Assembly (NCBI GenBank): GCA_019186965.1
Contig: JABARV010000003.1
Coordinates: 1 to 64,000, forward strand
Source of the DNA: Turneriella sp.
GTDB lineage: Bacteria; Spirochaetota; Leptospiria; Turneriellales; Turneriellaceae
Direction of reading: 5' to 3'
Length of the DNA stretch: 64,000 bases
The notes below the pieces were generated by a model, which was not told the origin of the DNA, did no database searches, and was given only the letters and a program-made list of their open reading frames with translations. Both the position numbers and the translations under genes were made by a program. Shown piece after piece: positions 51,868-62,637 of the stretch. Numbering within the stretch: position 1 is the stretch's first letter; every line of letters starts with the position of its first letter.

Positions 51868-53232
51868 ATGGCCAAAAAATTTATCCGTACCGAAAGATTT
51901 TCTGATTTAACCGCTGACGAAAAAAAAGAACTTTTTACCCATAGAGTATTAGATATTGCAGAAGTAAAACACACTGTAATTGAACCATTAGCGGCAGAGT
52001 TTCGAAAAAATTCTTTGCGCGCTTTTGAAGACGCCGTTAAAAAATACGATAAATTTTTACCCAGTACTTTTATTTTAAAAGAGGATGACCTCAAGGTTGC
52101 GTACGAACGCACGCTCGCGCACGATTCAAACACCATAGAAGCTTTTCGTAAAGCTGCAGCAAACATTACAGAGTTCCACGAAAAACAAATCCAAAACGGG
52201 TTTGAAACCCAAATTGCTGGCAACACTCTTGGGATGCGTTTTATTCCCTTTGGTAGTGTCGCTCTTTACGTTCCAGGCGGTAAAGCGCTCTACCCTTCAA
52301 CAGCGCTTATGGGGATTATCCCTGCGCGTCTTGCGGGGGTTAAAAATATTCTACTTATAACTCCGCCAAACCCAGAGACCAAACGCGTTGCCGATATTGT
52401 ACTGGCATGCGCATACATCGCAGGTGCGACGCACGTACTCCAGGCTGGTGGCGCACAGGCAATTTTTGCTGCAGCATTTGGTATTCCCGAACTTGGCATT
52501 TTACCTGTCGATTTTATTTACGGCCCAGGAAATATCTTTGTCGCCTCTGCAAAAGCGTATGTTGCGGGAGAAAACCTATGCGGGATTGATTCTTTTGCAG
52601 GCCCAAGCGAAGTTGTTATTATTGCAGACGAAACTGCAAACCCTCGTTTTGTCGCGCACGATTTAATGGCGCAGGCAGAACACGACGAAAACGCGCAAGC
52701 AATCCTTATTACCACGTCGCCGCGCTTAGCTGCTACAGTCGAAGATGAAATTATCGATGCGCTTAAAAAAAGAGACGAAGACGAAAAACGAAAAGCAATT
52801 ACCCTTGCGGCAATGGAGCGCAACGGGCGTATTCTGCTTGTCGACACATTAAACGAAGCGATAGAAATTTCAAATAAATACGCACCCGAACATTTAGAAA
52901 TCCAAACAGCGCAAAACGAAATTTTACTCGCTGCAGTAAAGGCGGCAGGTAGCGTCTTTGTTGGTGATTATGCACCTGTTGCTGCCGGCGATTATTATTC
53001 TGGAACAAACCATATTTTACCTACAGCTGGGGCAGCGCGTTTTTCTTCTGGGGTAAGCGTTTTTTCTTTCTACCGCCGTATAACGTACCAAAAACTAACC
53101 CACGCAGGGCTTTTCGCGGGTAAAGACGCGATCAGTCTCATGTCTAAAGCAGAAGGTTTGTTTGCAGAGCACGGTTACTCAGTACTTACGCGCTTTGAAG
53201 AAGACTCAATAGTTAATCCCCAAAAGCCCTAA
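51868..53232 (+). CDS. hisD: Histidinol dehydrogenase
   Basis: HisD (454 aa) oxidises histidinol to histidine in two NAD-dependent steps. Landmarks are PFGSVALYVPGGKALYPSTALMGIIPA, VDFIYGPGNIFVASAKAYV, IDSFAGPSEVVIIAD, the zinc and catalytic region MAQAEHDENAQAILIT, and YAPVAAGDYYSGTNHILPT. The protein is full length. It stands apart from other his genes, and its 3' end overlaps the convergent pyrB by 27 bp. Confidence 0.97.
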   Translation: MAKKFIRTERFSDLTADEKKELFTHRVLDIAEVKHTVIEPLAAEFRKNSLRAFEDAVKKYDKFLPSTFILKEDDLKVAYERTLAHDSNTIEAFRKAAANITEFHEKQIQNGFETQIAGNTLGMRFIPFGSVALYVPGGKALYPSTALMGIIPARLAGVKNILLITPPNPETKRVADIVLACAYIAGATHVLQAGGAQAIFAAAFGIPELGILPVDFIYGPGNIFVASAKAYVAGENLCGIDSFAGPSEVVIIADETANPRFVAHDLMAQAEHDENAQAILITTSPRLAATVEDEIIDALKKRDEDEKRKAITLAAMERNGRILLVDTLNEAIEISNKYAPEHLEIQTAQNEILLAAVKAAGSVFVGDYAPVAAGDYYSGTNHILPTAGAARFSSGVSVFSFYRRITYQKLTHAGLFAGKDAISLMSKAEGLFAEHGYSVLTRFEEDSIVNPQKP

Positions 53233-54135
53233 AATAAGAGCCATCCGCACGTAAAGGCCATTGTGCGCTTCTTCAAAATACGCCGCCGATGGATGGTTAT
53301 CCAAATCGGTTGATACCTCACTTAAACGCGGTAATGGATGCATAATTGCAATATGCGGTTGGCATTTTTCGATAAGAGCGTGGTCGACAATATACGCATC
53401 TTTAAATTTTTCATATTCACGGTGGTCGATAAAACGTTCTTCTTGAATGCGTGTGATATAGCCAACATCAACTTCTTTAATTGCATCGATGGACGAAGTC
53501 TTCAAATAAGAAATTTTTGAGTTGTCTAAAAATTTCTGGTATTTTTCTGGAAGTTGGAGTTCATCGGGCGCGACAAAAACCATCGCTGCACCAAAATGCG
53601 CAAGTAATTGTACCAAGGAGTGGATTGTCCTTCCATAACGGATGTCTCCCACAAACGCAATACGCAACGGCTTTTTTGTTAAAAAACCGCGCTTAAAAAT
53701 TGTATAAAGATCCAAAAGTCCTTGCGTGGGATGCTCCCCTGCTCCATCGCCTGCATTCATCACCGGAATTTTTATACTCTGCGCAGCCAAAGCAGACGCA
53801 CCTTCGACCGAGTGGCGTATTGCACAAATATCGCTGTACGATTCCACCATTTTGAGCGTATCGAAAAGAGTTTCACCTTTTGCAAGAGAAGAAAACTGCA
53901 TCCCTACGGCAGAAATAACACGCCCCCCTAAGCGGTGCATCGCCGCTTCAAAAGAAAGACGCGTACGTGTCGAAGGTTCAAAAAAAAGCGTCGCAAGAAT
54001 GTAATCGTCGAGTAATTTTAAGTTCCGTTTTGTTTCTAACGCTTTTTCCAGCTTTTCGCTAAGCGCAATGATGTCTAAAAGATCTTCTTTAGAAAATTGC
54101 GACGCCGAAAGAATCGACTGTTTTTTCCAGCTCAT
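53206..54135 (-). CDS. pyrB: Aspartate carbamoyltransferase catalytic subunit
   Basis: PyrB (309 aa) joins carbamoyl phosphate and aspartate in pyrimidine synthesis. The carbamoyl-phosphate motif FFEPSTRTRLSFEAAMHRLGG and the aspartate-side HPTQGLLDLYTI are intact, as is IAIMHPLPRLSEVS. No PyrI regulatory subunit is adjacent. Its start overlaps the end of the upstream SpoIIE-type gene by 4 bp, and its last codons overlap the end of hisD on the other strand. Confidence 0.97.
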   Translation of the reverse strand: MSWKKQSILSASQFSKEDLLDIIALSEKLEKALETKRNLKLLDDYILATLFFEPSTRTRLSFEAAMHRLGGRVISAVGMQFSSLAKGETLFDTLKMVESYSDICAIRHSVEGASALAAQSIKIPVMNAGDGAGEHPTQGLLDLYTIFKRGFLTKKPLRIAFVGDIRYGRTIHSLVQLLAHFGAAMVFVAPDELQLPEKYQKFLDNSKISYLKTSSIDAIKEVDVGYITRIQEERFIDHREYEKFKDAYIVDHALIEKCQPHIAIMHPLPRLSEVSTDLDNHPSAAYFEEAHNGLYVRMALILGLLGINY

Positions 54136-56768
54136 AAGCCTTCCATAGCAGCTTTAAGTTTAGAAATTTTATCGTTATGCGGAAAGAATTTGATTAAAAA
54201 TGAGATTACATTCTCCGCTTCTGTCTTGCGCTTCATTAAAATTTGTAAATCGACTAAATTTAGTAAATTTTTCTCATGCCGAATAGCGCGTGCAAAAAGC
54301 CTTTCTGAAAAATCGAGGGCTTCGGTATACTCTCCCGCAAGTTTATACCCAAACGCCGCAAGGTATAAAAACTCCGTTTCCATAGGGTATAGCTCAGAAA
54401 ACCTTTTCGCCCACTCCGCGGCCTTTGCGTACTGCTTCATTTGGAAAAGCCAGCGGATTGCATAATGCATTTCTGTCGCGTTGTGTTTATGTTTTTCAAA
54501 AATTGCTTCAAGGTTATCAGCGGTAAGCGGTGAATCTTTAGATTTTAAGTTTGACTTAAAATTTTCGATAGCTTCTGAATTTTCTAACCGTATGGGTGCT
54601 CTACGGTTTTTGGGGGCATGGTATTCAATACGTATAAACGAGAGATCATCGCTCAAATCTCCCGTTTTCTTTAGCTCTTCAAACAGCTTAGACAAATCGC
54701 CGTTTGCCTTTTCGACGTGCCGCAAAATAAGAGTTTCGTCTTCGTTAATAATCCTTTGGCCTTCATGGTCGATTCCCAAAATGAGATCGTCGCGACCGTC
54801 CGACCCCATAATTACGACGTCGTTATCTTCTAAGTAAAATGTTTTTACTTGGATATTGTTGTTATCTACCAATGTTCCTAATTTCCGTAGCGCTAAATCT
54901 TCATCTGTAAAAGTCGCCTTTCCACTTCGATAAAGTACCGTCCAGGGATGCTCTGCATTGATGTAGTACATAACTCCCGCTTCATCGTCAATAGCGGCAA
55001 GAACAACCGAAACGAGCATTGAACCATCGAAACTTTCAAAAACGCGGTGGAGTTCTAAAAACGCCGCACGAAGCCATGTTTCAGGAGCAACATTGCGTGC
55101 AAAAGAAGTGTTGCGCGTTCTTTCTGTGATACTTGCAAAAACGGAACCTAAAACAAGCGCTCCCCCTGCGCCTTGCATTGATTTTCCCATTGCGTCAGCG
55201 TTTAGCGCAACGGTAAATTTTCGCCCACGCAATTCAATAGAGTGCGCAATACACATATCGCCGCCAATATCACGGCTCCAACGCCTAAACGAAAATTCTT
55301 TTTTCTCTTTTACAAAAAATTCAACTTTTGTATAATCGCTCTCGACGCGATTTAATGACAAAGGTTCAATAAGAAGCGAAGTTAAAAAGTAATCCCCATC
55401 TTGCTGTGTTTTTAATTCTTGCACCCTTGTGAGCGACTCTTTAAGCTCGTGCGTGCGTTCTTCTACTTTTTTCTCCAAATTTCGGTTTAGGTCTTCTACT
55501 TCTTTGTGCACCCTTACAAATTGGTTTGCCAAAATTAAAGCAAGCGACATAAGAAAAGCAAAAACCACATAACTTGTAATACGGGGGATATTGATGATAC
55601 CATAGTAAATAAGATTATCAATCACTAAGGAACCAAGTAAAAAGAGAAAACCAACCATTATTGCACGCGCATTTTTATCGCGCTTGATAATTTTATAGAC
55701 AACAATAGAAAAGGAAATCACAAGAAAGAGCGGCATTACGTACTTAAGAAAAATTTTTTCATTCAGGTTTGCCCATATAAGTGGGTTATCTACAAAAGCT
55801 TCGGTTACAATTAGTCCCAAAATGACCACAAGCAATCCGTACACAACCCAATGTGCACAACGGAACAGCTTAATTTCTTTGACTTGGAAAAATTCGCGTA
55901 TATAGAAATAAAAAGCAGGAAAAAGCAGGTGTAACATAATGTATTCAGTCCTCTTTAATGCTAAAAAATTTGAGGAGACTGCATACTTTACTTGGCTTTG
56001 CAAAAATTGGTAGAGCACTAAAATAAAAATAAAAAAACTAAAATAGAGGTACGATTTTTCCTGTGGACGCCTAATAAAAAGAAAAAGAAAGTATATCCCA
56101 AACGTCAAATAACACGCCAAAAAGACAAGAGCCAAAACATCTTCTAAAATAAGTTCACGGTTTAAATTTGCAGAATCGCCGATAGATACCCTATCGCGTA
56201 TTACACCGTACTCGTTGCCAAAAAAAACACGTACTTTAATAAGAATAATGTTTTTTTCTAAAGGGCGTAGTAACGACGTAGGAATGTCGTAAACACGTAC
56301 TTTATCCCATGCGTGGTCAAAGCGTGACTGGCTACCGCTTTGACCAATAAGGATACCGTTAAGGTATACCTCGTCACCGTCGTTAATTTTACCCAAGCGT
56401 AGCGCAAGGGTTGCCCGTGGATTAGAAGGCGCAATAAAAGATTTTGTATACCAAAACACTGCGCCTGGCTTTTGCAACCCAAATTCATTAAACAAATTTG
56501 AAGGCACCGCCACTGGTTTAAATTTATCTGGCACCAATTCATTCCTTTTGTTTCCTCTGAGTCTTGCGCTTGAAAACTCCATCGGCGTAACGGCTTGGTC
56601 TGTTGCAAACCAGACGGGAGTTCCTTCTTTTGGATTTATATTTTCGAGCGATACTACTTCTTTTATATTTCCCATGTCGATAACTTGGACGGGGAAATTT
56701 GGTGCAGCTAAAACTTGGGTTGTAAGCAAAAGTATAGCGAAAAATCCGGTTTGGTGAATAAGACGCAT
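54132..56768 (-). CDS. 7TM receptor with SpoIIE-type PP2C phosphatase and TPR tail
   Basis: The 878-residue protein has a signal peptide, a periplasmic jelly-roll-like sensor ([33 protein letters not shown]) and seven helices over about 205-425 (7TMR-DISM style). A coiled coil ([21 protein letters not shown]) leads to a SpoIIE phosphatase. The phosphatase has metal-binding Asp residues in [29 protein letters not shown] and [11 protein letters not shown]. About 150 C-terminal residues form TPR-like helices ([20 protein letters not shown]). It probably controls an anti-anti-sigma factor by dephosphorylation in reply to an outside signal. pyrB overlaps its end. Confidence 0.9.
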   Translation of the reverse strand: MRLIHQTGFFAILLLTTQVLAAPNFPVQVIDMGNIKEVVSLENINPKEGTPVWFATDQAVTPMEFSSARLRGNKRNELVPDKFKPVAVPSNLFNEFGLQKPGAVFWYTKSFIAPSNPRATLALRLGKINDGDEVYLNGILIGQSGSQSRFDHAWDKVRVYDIPTSLLRPLEKNIILIKVRVFFGNEYGVIRDRVSIGDSANLNRELILEDVLALVFLACYLTFGIYFLFLFIRRPQEKSYLYFSFFIFILVLYQFLQSQVKYAVSSNFLALKRTEYIMLHLLFPAFYFYIREFFQVKEIKLFRCAHWVVYGLLVVILGLIVTEAFVDNPLIWANLNEKIFLKYVMPLFLVISFSIVVYKIIKRDKNARAIMVGFLFLLGSLVIDNLIYYGIINIPRITSYVVFAFLMSLALILANQFVRVHKEVEDLNRNLEKKVEERTHELKESLTRVQELKTQQDGDYFLTSLLIEPLSLNRVESDYTKVEFFVKEKKEFSFRRWSRDIGGDMCIAHSIELRGRKFTVALNADAMGKSMQGAGGALVLGSVFASITERTRNTSFARNVAPETWLRAAFLELHRVFESFDGSMLVSVVLAAIDDEAGVMYYINAEHPWTVLYRSGKATFTDEDLALRKLGTLVDNNNIQVKTFYLEDNDVVIMGSDGRDDLILGIDHEGQRIINEDETLILRHVEKANGDLSKLFEELKKTGDLSDDLSFIRIEYHAPKNRRAPIRLENSEAIENFKSNLKSKDSPLTADNLEAIFEKHKHNATEMHYAIRWLFQMKQYAKAAEWAKRFSELYPMETEFLYLAAFGYKLAGEYTEALDFSERLFARAIRHEKNLLNLVDLQILMKRKTEAENVISFLIKFFPHNDKISKLKAAMEGL

Positions 56769-56859
56769 AAATGTTTCTTTTGCTTACCTTCCATCCTGTC
56801 AAGCGGAAGAGTATTCCAAAACGCTTGCCCCCATGTTTCGTTTTTGGGTAACGTCGCTA

Positions 56860-57060
56860 ATGAAGGCCGGTATACATCCTGTTTATGAAGAAGCGCTTAT
56901 ACGTTGCGCTTGCGGTGCAGAACATAAAACGCGCTCAACTAAAAAAGAAATTTTTGTGGAAATTTGCTCTAACTGCCACCCATTTTTCACTGGCAAAACA
57001 AAACTTGTCGATACTGCAGGCCGCGTCGACAAATTTAAGAAAAAATACAAAATGAAATAA
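56860..57060 (+). CDS. rpmE: Ribosomal protein L31, zinc-binding type
   Basis: ATG 56860 gives a 66-residue L31 starting [21 protein letters not shown]. The zinc ligands are CAC and [24 protein letters not shown]. An upstream in-frame start would add nine residues not seen in L31. It ends in a basic tail and converges with the methyltransferase gene, 7 bp apart. The zinc-binding L31 occurs alongside a zinc-free L33 in the same window. Confidence 0.95.
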   Translation: MKAGIHPVYEEALIRCACGAEHKTRSTKKEIFVEICSNCHPFFTGKTKLVDTAGRVDKFKKKYKMK

Positions 57061-57067
57061 TTTTTGT

Positions 57068-58420
57068 CTATTCGACTTTTTCAAGAACAGTAACCGTTTC
57101 AAAATGGTGCGTCCAAGGAAAAAAGTCGAATAGCTGTATTTTTTTGACGCGCCAACCTTCTTCCTGAAGGTACCCTAAATCACGAGCCATCGTCGACGCG
57201 TTGCACGATGAATAAATAATAGTCCCTGCGAATGTATCCAACGCGCTTTCACGTAACTTACTCCACACAGCATGCGTTAACCCCGCACGTGGGGGGTTAA
57301 CTAAAAGCACCTTGGGGTTGTGTTCTTTTACAGCTTTTAAAAAATTTTCTCCTATGCGATCGGGTAAAAAAAGGTCAACGCTAAAATAATTCTCAGCAAA
57401 CCCAGAAGCCAAATTTTCTCCATTTTGCGAAGTAAAAACCACCTCTTGAATATCAGAGGCAGTAAGGATATCTGCGGCAAGGATACTTAAATCGAATACT
57501 TGCGAAAGCATGCGCGAAATAAATCCAAAACCAGAAAAAAGTTCGAGAACGTGTAATTTTTTACCAGATACTTTAGGCATATATTCGGCAATCGTCGAAA
57601 GCCAACGCGGCAAAATTTGCAAATTAACTTGAAAAAATTGTGTCACTAAAAAGTCGATATGCGTTTTTGAATTAGGTGGCCAGTTAACTGTATAACGCAT
57701 CTTAGTATTACGCTCATCTTTCGAGTTTAAAACAGTAAATATAGTTGTCTTGTCGCTATTTTGTCGAATACGCACAGCACGCACTGCAACAGGAAATTTG
57801 GGGAATTTTTTACGAATCGACTTTTCGTCAAAAATAAGGCAGCCGTGCTCAGGAAAAGGATACGTATGGTACGACAAGGGTTCATAAAAGCCGTACACCC
57901 CAAACTTGTTGATATGCACTTGGATATGGTTGCGGTAGTGTAACCTTTCTGTTTCGGAAGGATAGTCTACGTCGAGCGTATCTATTACAATTTTATGGTG
58001 TGTTAGCTGTGTACGCAACCACTCTTCTTTATACTTCAGAGAATCTTTATAACTTAAATGCCGCATTTTGCAGCCACCGCAGCGTAAAAAATGCGCACAC
58101 TCCGATTCCACACGGCTCTGTGAGAGTGAAAATAGCGCCCAAGTGTCGTGGGAAAAATTCTGTTCGCCAACTTTTTCTGGAAAGGCATTTGCCACTTCTT
58201 CCTGAGACGCAAGAACACCGTATGCAACCTTGGATTTTACTTTTGCTAACCGCGCAACAAAATGCTCCCCCGGCAAAACTCCCCAAATAAAAAAAACATG
58301 CGGCTTGAATTTTTCTTTTAATGTTTCATCGGCAAAATACGAAAGACCAACGCCTTCGTTTACAAAATGGTGGCACTTAAGTTCGACAAGTGCTCCCGGT
58401 TTGAAACGCCGGATATCCAA
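57068..58420 (-). CDS. RlmD/TrmA-family RNA (uracil-5-)-methyltransferase
   Basis: The 450-residue enzyme has an N-terminal TRAM-like region and the cluster motif CAHFLRCGGCKMRHLSY, typical of the RlmD/RlmC group. The SAM-binding segment is VLELFSGFGFISRMLSQ. The catalytic parts are VLLVNPPRAGLTHAVW and IYSSCNASTMARDLGYL, the latter with the nucleophilic cysteine. It methylates a uridine in rRNA or tRNA. Which one cannot be decided here. It lies 6 bp downstream of purH on the minus strand. Confidence 0.9.
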   Translation of the reverse strand: MDIRRFKPGALVELKCHHFVNEGVGLSYFADETLKEKFKPHVFFIWGVLPGEHFVARLAKVKSKVAYGVLASQEEVANAFPEKVGEQNFSHDTWALFSLSQSRVESECAHFLRCGGCKMRHLSYKDSLKYKEEWLRTQLTHHKIVIDTLDVDYPSETERLHYRNHIQVHINKFGVYGFYEPLSYHTYPFPEHGCLIFDEKSIRKKFPKFPVAVRAVRIRQNSDKTTIFTVLNSKDERNTKMRYTVNWPPNSKTHIDFLVTQFFQVNLQILPRWLSTIAEYMPKVSGKKLHVLELFSGFGFISRMLSQVFDLSILAADILTASDIQEVVFTSQNGENLASGFAENYFSVDLFLPDRIGENFLKAVKEHNPKVLLVNPPRAGLTHAVWSKLRESALDTFAGTIIYSSCNASTMARDLGYLQEEGWRVKKIQLFDFFPWTHHFETVTVLEKVE

Positions 58421-58426
58421 AATAAC

Positions 58427-59989
58427 CTAGTGGCGAAAATGCCGCATTCCCGTAAAAATAAGCGCTATACCATGTTCGTCAGCGGCGGCAATACTCTCTG
58501 CGTCTTTAATCGAACCGCCTGGTTGAACTATACCTGCAACACCAATTTGCGCACAGGCGTCGACGCTATCCCTAAAAGGGAAAAACGCTTCCGATGCCAT
58601 TACCGAACCTTTAAGGGATAAATTTGCCTCAGCGGCTTTTTTTTGCGCAATATGGATTGCATCGATACGGCTCATTTGCCCTGCACCAATTGCGAGGGTA
58701 CGCCCTCCACGCGCAAAAACAACAGTGTTCGATTTTACAAATTTAGCGACACGGAACGCGAACTCCAAATCGCGGAGCATTTCTGCATCGGGGTCTTTTT
58801 TAGAAACGGTTTTAAGCACCGATTTATCCCAAAGAGGAAAATCTTGGCTTTGCAAAAGATAGCCTCCTGCTCCAGGTACAGAACGTAAATCGTGGATATT
58901 CTGGTTGTTCGCACGGCCAAAATCTACCTGAATAAGCCGTAAATTTTTCTTCGCTTGAAGAAGGTGTAATGTATCGCTCTCAAATTCTGGCGCGATGATA
59001 AGTTCAAAAAAATGTGGAGATAATTTTTGTGCAGCTTCCAAAGTTAAGCGTCTATTAAAAACAACAATGCCGCCAAAAAAACTCACAGGGTCTGTGTCCA
59101 TTGCATATTGTAAAATCTGCGCTTGGTTTTCACCCATAGCAACCCCACACGGGTTTGTGTGCTTAAAAATTGCACACACGGGTGAAACGAAATCGGATGC
59201 AAGGCGTATTGCAATACCTAAATCCAGGATGTTATTAAAAGAGAGCTCTTTACCCGCAAGCTGTTTCCACGTTTTGTCGCTTTCTTTTTCAAGAAGGTAC
59301 GACGCACTCTGGTGTGGATTTTCTCCGTAACGCAACGGCTGCGCCTCATAGAGCTGTAGCGAAACGGTTTTACCCGATGCACCATTTTTTACCGATAGCT
59401 TTTGCAGGTATTGAGTAATCGCCGCGTCGTATTCAGCGGTGCGACGGTAGGCAGCGAGGCGGCATTTTTCGCGGAACGCCCGCGGTATCTTACCATCTTC
59501 CTTTGCAAAAATTTCTAAAAACTCAGGGTACTGTTGCGGAGAAACCAACACCGTAAGTGTCTCTGCATTTTTTGCCGCCGATCGGATCATCGCAGGGCCG
59601 CCGATGTCGATATTTTCGACGGCTTCGTCGAACGTAGTGTCAGCTTTTGCAGTGACGCTCTCAAATGGATATAAATTAACAACGACTAAATCGAAGAGTT
59701 TGATGCCATGCTTTTCAATAGCCGCTATGTGTTCTGGGAGAGAGCGTTTTGCTAAAAAGCCTCCATGCACTTTGGGATGCAGCGTCTTCACGCGGCCATC
59801 CATCATTTCGGGAAAGCCTGTATAGTCTTCGACAGCGGTAACAGAAAGTCCTTCTCCTTTTAGGTACTTCAATGTGCCACCCGTAGAATAAAGCTCTACA
59901 TTTTTTGCTGCAAGGGCACGCGCTAAAACGCCGAGACCTGTTTTATCAGAAACCGAAAGAAGCGCACGTTTTATGGGTTGTAAATCCAA
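58427..59989 (-). CDS. purH: Bifunctional AICAR transformylase / IMP cyclohydrolase PurH
   Basis: PurH (520 aa) carries out the last two steps of IMP synthesis. The N-terminal cyclohydrolase domain has [47 protein letters not shown] and [15 protein letters not shown]. The transformylase domain has [30 protein letters not shown] and [19 protein letters not shown]. All landmarks are intact. Most of the window's minus-strand genes here (dapF, purH, methyltransferase) form a loose run and may share a transcript. Confidence 0.98.
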   Translation of the reverse strand: MDLQPIKRALLSVSDKTGLGVLARALAAKNVELYSTGGTLKYLKGEGLSVTAVEDYTGFPEMMDGRVKTLHPKVHGGFLAKRSLPEHIAAIEKHGIKLFDLVVVNLYPFESVTAKADTTFDEAVENIDIGGPAMIRSAAKNAETLTVLVSPQQYPEFLEIFAKEDGKIPRAFREKCRLAAYRRTAEYDAAITQYLQKLSVKNGASGKTVSLQLYEAQPLRYGENPHQSASYLLEKESDKTWKQLAGKELSFNNILDLGIAIRLASDFVSPVCAIFKHTNPCGVAMGENQAQILQYAMDTDPVSFFGGIVVFNRRLTLEAAQKLSPHFFELIIAPEFESDTLHLLQAKKNLRLIQVDFGRANNQNIHDLRSVPGAGGYLLQSQDFPLWDKSVLKTVSKKDPDAEMLRDLEFAFRVAKFVKSNTVVFARGGRTLAIGAGQMSRIDAIHIAQKKAAEANLSLKGSVMASEAFFPFRDSVDACAQIGVAGIVQPGGSIKDAESIAAADEHGIALIFTGMRHFRH

Positions 59990-60046
59990 ATGAATGTCCT
60001 ATGTGTAAACGCCGCCATCGTAATGGCGATGGCGACGGCGTAATCA

Positions 60047-60916
60047 TCAAATCAATAACGTCTGGCCGTCAAAGACATCCTTGCAGGGACCAGTCATATA
60101 AACATGGTTGTCTTTTTCTGACCAATAAATTTCGAGAATTCCCCCCGGCATTTCGACCTTCGCCTTACGCTTTATTTTACCTGCAAGAACCCCTGCAACA
60201 ACCGATGCACACGCACCCGTACCCGAAGCCAAAGTTTCGCCAACACCACGTTGCCAAACGCGTTGTTTAATGTGGTCTTCGTCGATCATCTGGATAAAAT
60301 GGACGTTTGTCCTGTTGGGGAAAAGTGAATAGTTTTCGATAAGTGGGCCGTATTTAGCTACGGGAAAATTATCTACATCTTCAACCCATATAACAACGTG
60401 TGGATTACCCATCGAAAGCGCCATAAATTCAAAAGTATTATGGTCTTCGAGATAAATTTTTTCTTTTAAGACTTTTTTTTCTTCTTCCCCTGCTGCACAC
60501 TGCATAGGAATTTTGGCACGCTCTAAAATAGGCTCTCCCATATCGGCTTTAACGCGGTAAACCCGACCATCGCGCACCATTAAAATACAAGGAATAATTC
60601 CGCGCAGCGTTTGTACGTTAATTTCTTGTTTCTTGGTATTTCCACGATCGTATAAATACTTACCCAAGCAGCGGATTGCGTTACCGCACATCTCGGCTTC
60701 TGAGCCGTCGGGGTTAAAAATCCGGATTTGGAAATCTGCTTCGCTTTTGTTGTCTGGCTTCATGATAAGCACAAGCCCATCCGCGCCAACGCCGTAGTGG
60801 CGATCACACAAAAGCCGCGCAGCCCGCTGCGGATTTTTGGGAGAATCTTCTGTAAAGAGGTAATCGTTACCTAAACCTTCAAGTTTTGCAAAGCGTAATG
60901 CCTTAGAACCACTCAT
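60047..60916 (-). CDS. dapF: Diaminopimelate epimerase
   Basis: DapF (289 aa) converts LL- to meso-diaminopimelate for lysine and cell-wall synthesis. The two catalytic cysteines lie in GSEAEMCGNAIRCLGKYL and ASGTGACASVVAG. FAKLEGLGNDYLF at the start and MGNPHVVIWVED in the middle are standard. GGAGCTCC precedes the ATG at 60916. It is 57 bp upstream of purH and divergent from the sigma-like gene. Confidence 0.97.
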   Translation of the reverse strand: MSGSKALRFAKLEGLGNDYLFTEDSPKNPQRAARLLCDRHYGVGADGLVLIMKPDNKSEADFQIRIFNPDGSEAEMCGNAIRCLGKYLYDRGNTKKQEINVQTLRGIIPCILMVRDGRVYRVKADMGEPILERAKIPMQCAAGEEEKKVLKEKIYLEDHNTFEFMALSMGNPHVVIWVEDVDNFPVAKYGPLIENYSLFPNRTNVHFIQMIDEDHIKQRVWQRGVGETLASGTGACASVVAGVLAGKIKRKAKVEMPGGILEIYWSEKDNHVYMTGPCKDVFDGQTLLI

Positions 60917-61014
60917 TTGGAGCTCCTTTTTTTGGTATTTTGGGATATTTTGTTAAAACTGTTGCAATTTTTTGTAACTTTTGTAGTTTGCCGACAATAA
61001 TAGAGCCAATTATT

Positions 61015-61902
61015 GTGATTGAGACTGCGTTTCAAGCCTTATTTACTTCTTACAAGACATCTGCTGCGGCAGGCAAAGAAAACCCTATACCCTCGCAACT
61101 GCACCTTATGGTGTATAACTATGCACGGGTTCGCCACGGGCAAACAAGCGACGTCGCTGCTGATTTTTACTTATTTGTTGCACAAAAACTTGAAGGTATT
61201 TTAAGCCGCTACGATACCGAGAAGCTACCTTTTTACCAGTATATGGCGAGTATGCTCAATTTCGAGTTTACCCATTTCCTTAGGCGGCGTCGCCTACCGC
61301 GCACGCATATCCAAGTACTATCTGTCGAAGAACTTAAAGAAAAACGTGTCGAGCTCACCGACCGCCAAAAAAATGAAGACGATAGCCTTTTAGAGGAAAT
61401 TCTTCAATATATTCCCCCGCAAGAAAGGCTATATAGCAAGATAGCCCTCGCCACCTCTTTAACGTATAAAGAGCTTAAAGGACTCATCGCAGAAAAGCGA
61501 AAAAGTGGTGCTACCGGTTGGGAAACTTTACGGGCATACCGTGAATACTTACGTTTTATAGAGAAAAAGCGGCATACTGTCTCACATAAACGTGCGGAGG
61601 TGCTTAAGGCGCTTTCGCATATCGAACACGATATCCTAAATGCGCGTGGCGACGCTTTGGTTAAACTCAAAAAGCGAAAAGAGGCCGCTGAAAAAAAGTT
61701 TTTTTCCATCGACACCCGCATTCCTATACGTATCGTGGCGGCCACGCTTGGCGATTCGGTTGCTACCGCACAAAGGCGGCTTAAAAAAGTCGCGGTGGCG
61801 CTTAAAAAGGCCTGGCTTTTGCGGGAAAAACAAAAGTTAAATGGCCCGCGCCAAAATAAAAAACGAATAGAAAAAAAAGGGAAAACAAAAGGAAATCGGT
61901 GA
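61015..61902 (+). CDS. Divergent sigma-70-like protein
   Basis: The protein (295 aa from GTG 61015) resembles an ECF-like sigma factor only in outline. A region-2-like stretch reads DVAADFYLFVAQKLEGILSRY, then LPFYQYMASMLNFEFTHFLRRRRL. A C-terminal helix-turn-helix of region-4 style reads RIVAATLGDSVATAQRRLKKVAVAL. Between them lies an unusually long charged linker with helical repeats (YKELKGLIAEKRKSGA, RAEVLKALSHIEHDILNARG). The tail is very basic. The longer frame from 60940 would add 25 hydrophobic residues and seems less likely. The next gene follows after 18 bp. Confidence 0.6.
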   Translation: MIETAFQALFTSYKTSAAAGKENPIPSQLHLMVYNYARVRHGQTSDVAADFYLFVAQKLEGILSRYDTEKLPFYQYMASMLNFEFTHFLRRRRLPRTHIQVLSVEELKEKRVELTDRQKNEDDSLLEEILQYIPPQERLYSKIALATSLTYKELKGLIAEKRKSGATGWETLRAYREYLRFIEKKRHTVSHKRAEVLKALSHIEHDILNARGDALVKLKKRKEAAEKKFFSIDTRIPIRIVAATLGDSVATAQRRLKKVAVALKKAWLLREKQKLNGPRQNKKRIEKKGKTKGNR

Positions 61903-61920
61903 CACAAAAAACGAGGCAAT

Positions 61921-62637
61921 TTGAAAATAGATAAAACCAAAGTAAAAAAGGCGGCAAAGCCCAAGCCTACAGGAATTCGTAAACGCCAATCGAATACAAT
62001 CGTAAAAAAAGAAAAATCTACAGCCATAGTTAAAAAAGCCAAAAGAATAAAACCCAAAGAAATTCCCACCCCTACCAAACATTGGGCAGAAGAAAACCGT
62101 ACTTCGGTTTATGCGTCGACTCCTTTAGTCGATGAATTTATAATCCAAAACGCGTGGAGTATTTTAGGAGACGAAGAATATGTCCTGGACGACGAGGTAT
62201 GGAACACGCTTTACAACCGCATCAAGTTACAGCTTCTTAAAACAACATACTCCTTCCGTGTAGAAAGCGAAGGAGCGACGCTCTCTCCTTATGCAGTAAC
62301 TCCCATGCCTGCATTCCGTTCAGAAAGCGCCCCTGGGTATTTGCAATCAGGTAGCTTTACAATTTTACGGCCCGAATTACCGGGAATTATTTTCGATTTA
62401 AAAATCTCGACAGCCGAAGACGCCCTTTTTCTCGATTGGCGGCTTTTGCGTAAAGACTTGAAAGTGGGCACTGGACATATTGCTCTCTACATCGATGGCA
62501 TCCTCGTAGAGGCGGCCAACTTTCAACAAGGCCAATGCCGTTTGGCAATCGAAAGGGAAGATATTGGCGACGCGGTATTCTACTTTCTCGATGCGGATAC
62601 AGGCTACCAAGCTAAAATTTTGGAGTTTAACATCTAA
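61921..62637 (+). CDS. Protein of unknown function with Lys-rich N-terminus
   Basis: The 238-residue protein starts at TTG 61921 (GAGG just before). The first 50 residues are strongly basic and Lys/Pro-rich (VKKAAKPKPTGIRKRQSN). A compact domain follows: STPLVDEFIIQNAWSILGDEEYVLDDEVW, then GYLQSGSFTILRPELPGIIFDLKISTAEDALFLDWRLL and GHIALYIDGILVEAANF. No family is recognised. It lies between the sigma-like gene and slyD with an 18-bp gap and a 1-bp overlap, so it may be an adaptor or partner of the former. Confidence 0.65.
   Translation: MKIDKTKVKKAAKPKPTGIRKRQSNTIVKKEKSTAIVKKAKRIKPKEIPTPTKHWAEENRTSVYASTPLVDEFIIQNAWSILGDEEYVLDDEVWNTLYNRIKLQLLKTTYSFRVESEGATLSPYAVTPMPAFRSESAPGYLQSGSFTILRPELPGIIFDLKISTAEDALFLDWRLLRKDLKVGTGHIALYIDGILVEAANFQQGQCRLAIEREDIGDAVFYFLDADTGYQAKILEFNI

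Noticed and set aside
61404-62078. Open frame of 224 codons on the minus strand with many Phe/Leu runs
   Set aside because: It is the antisense of the Lys-rich ends of the sigma-like protein and its neighbour. Lys codons read backwards give Phe and Leu, which mimics a membrane protein.
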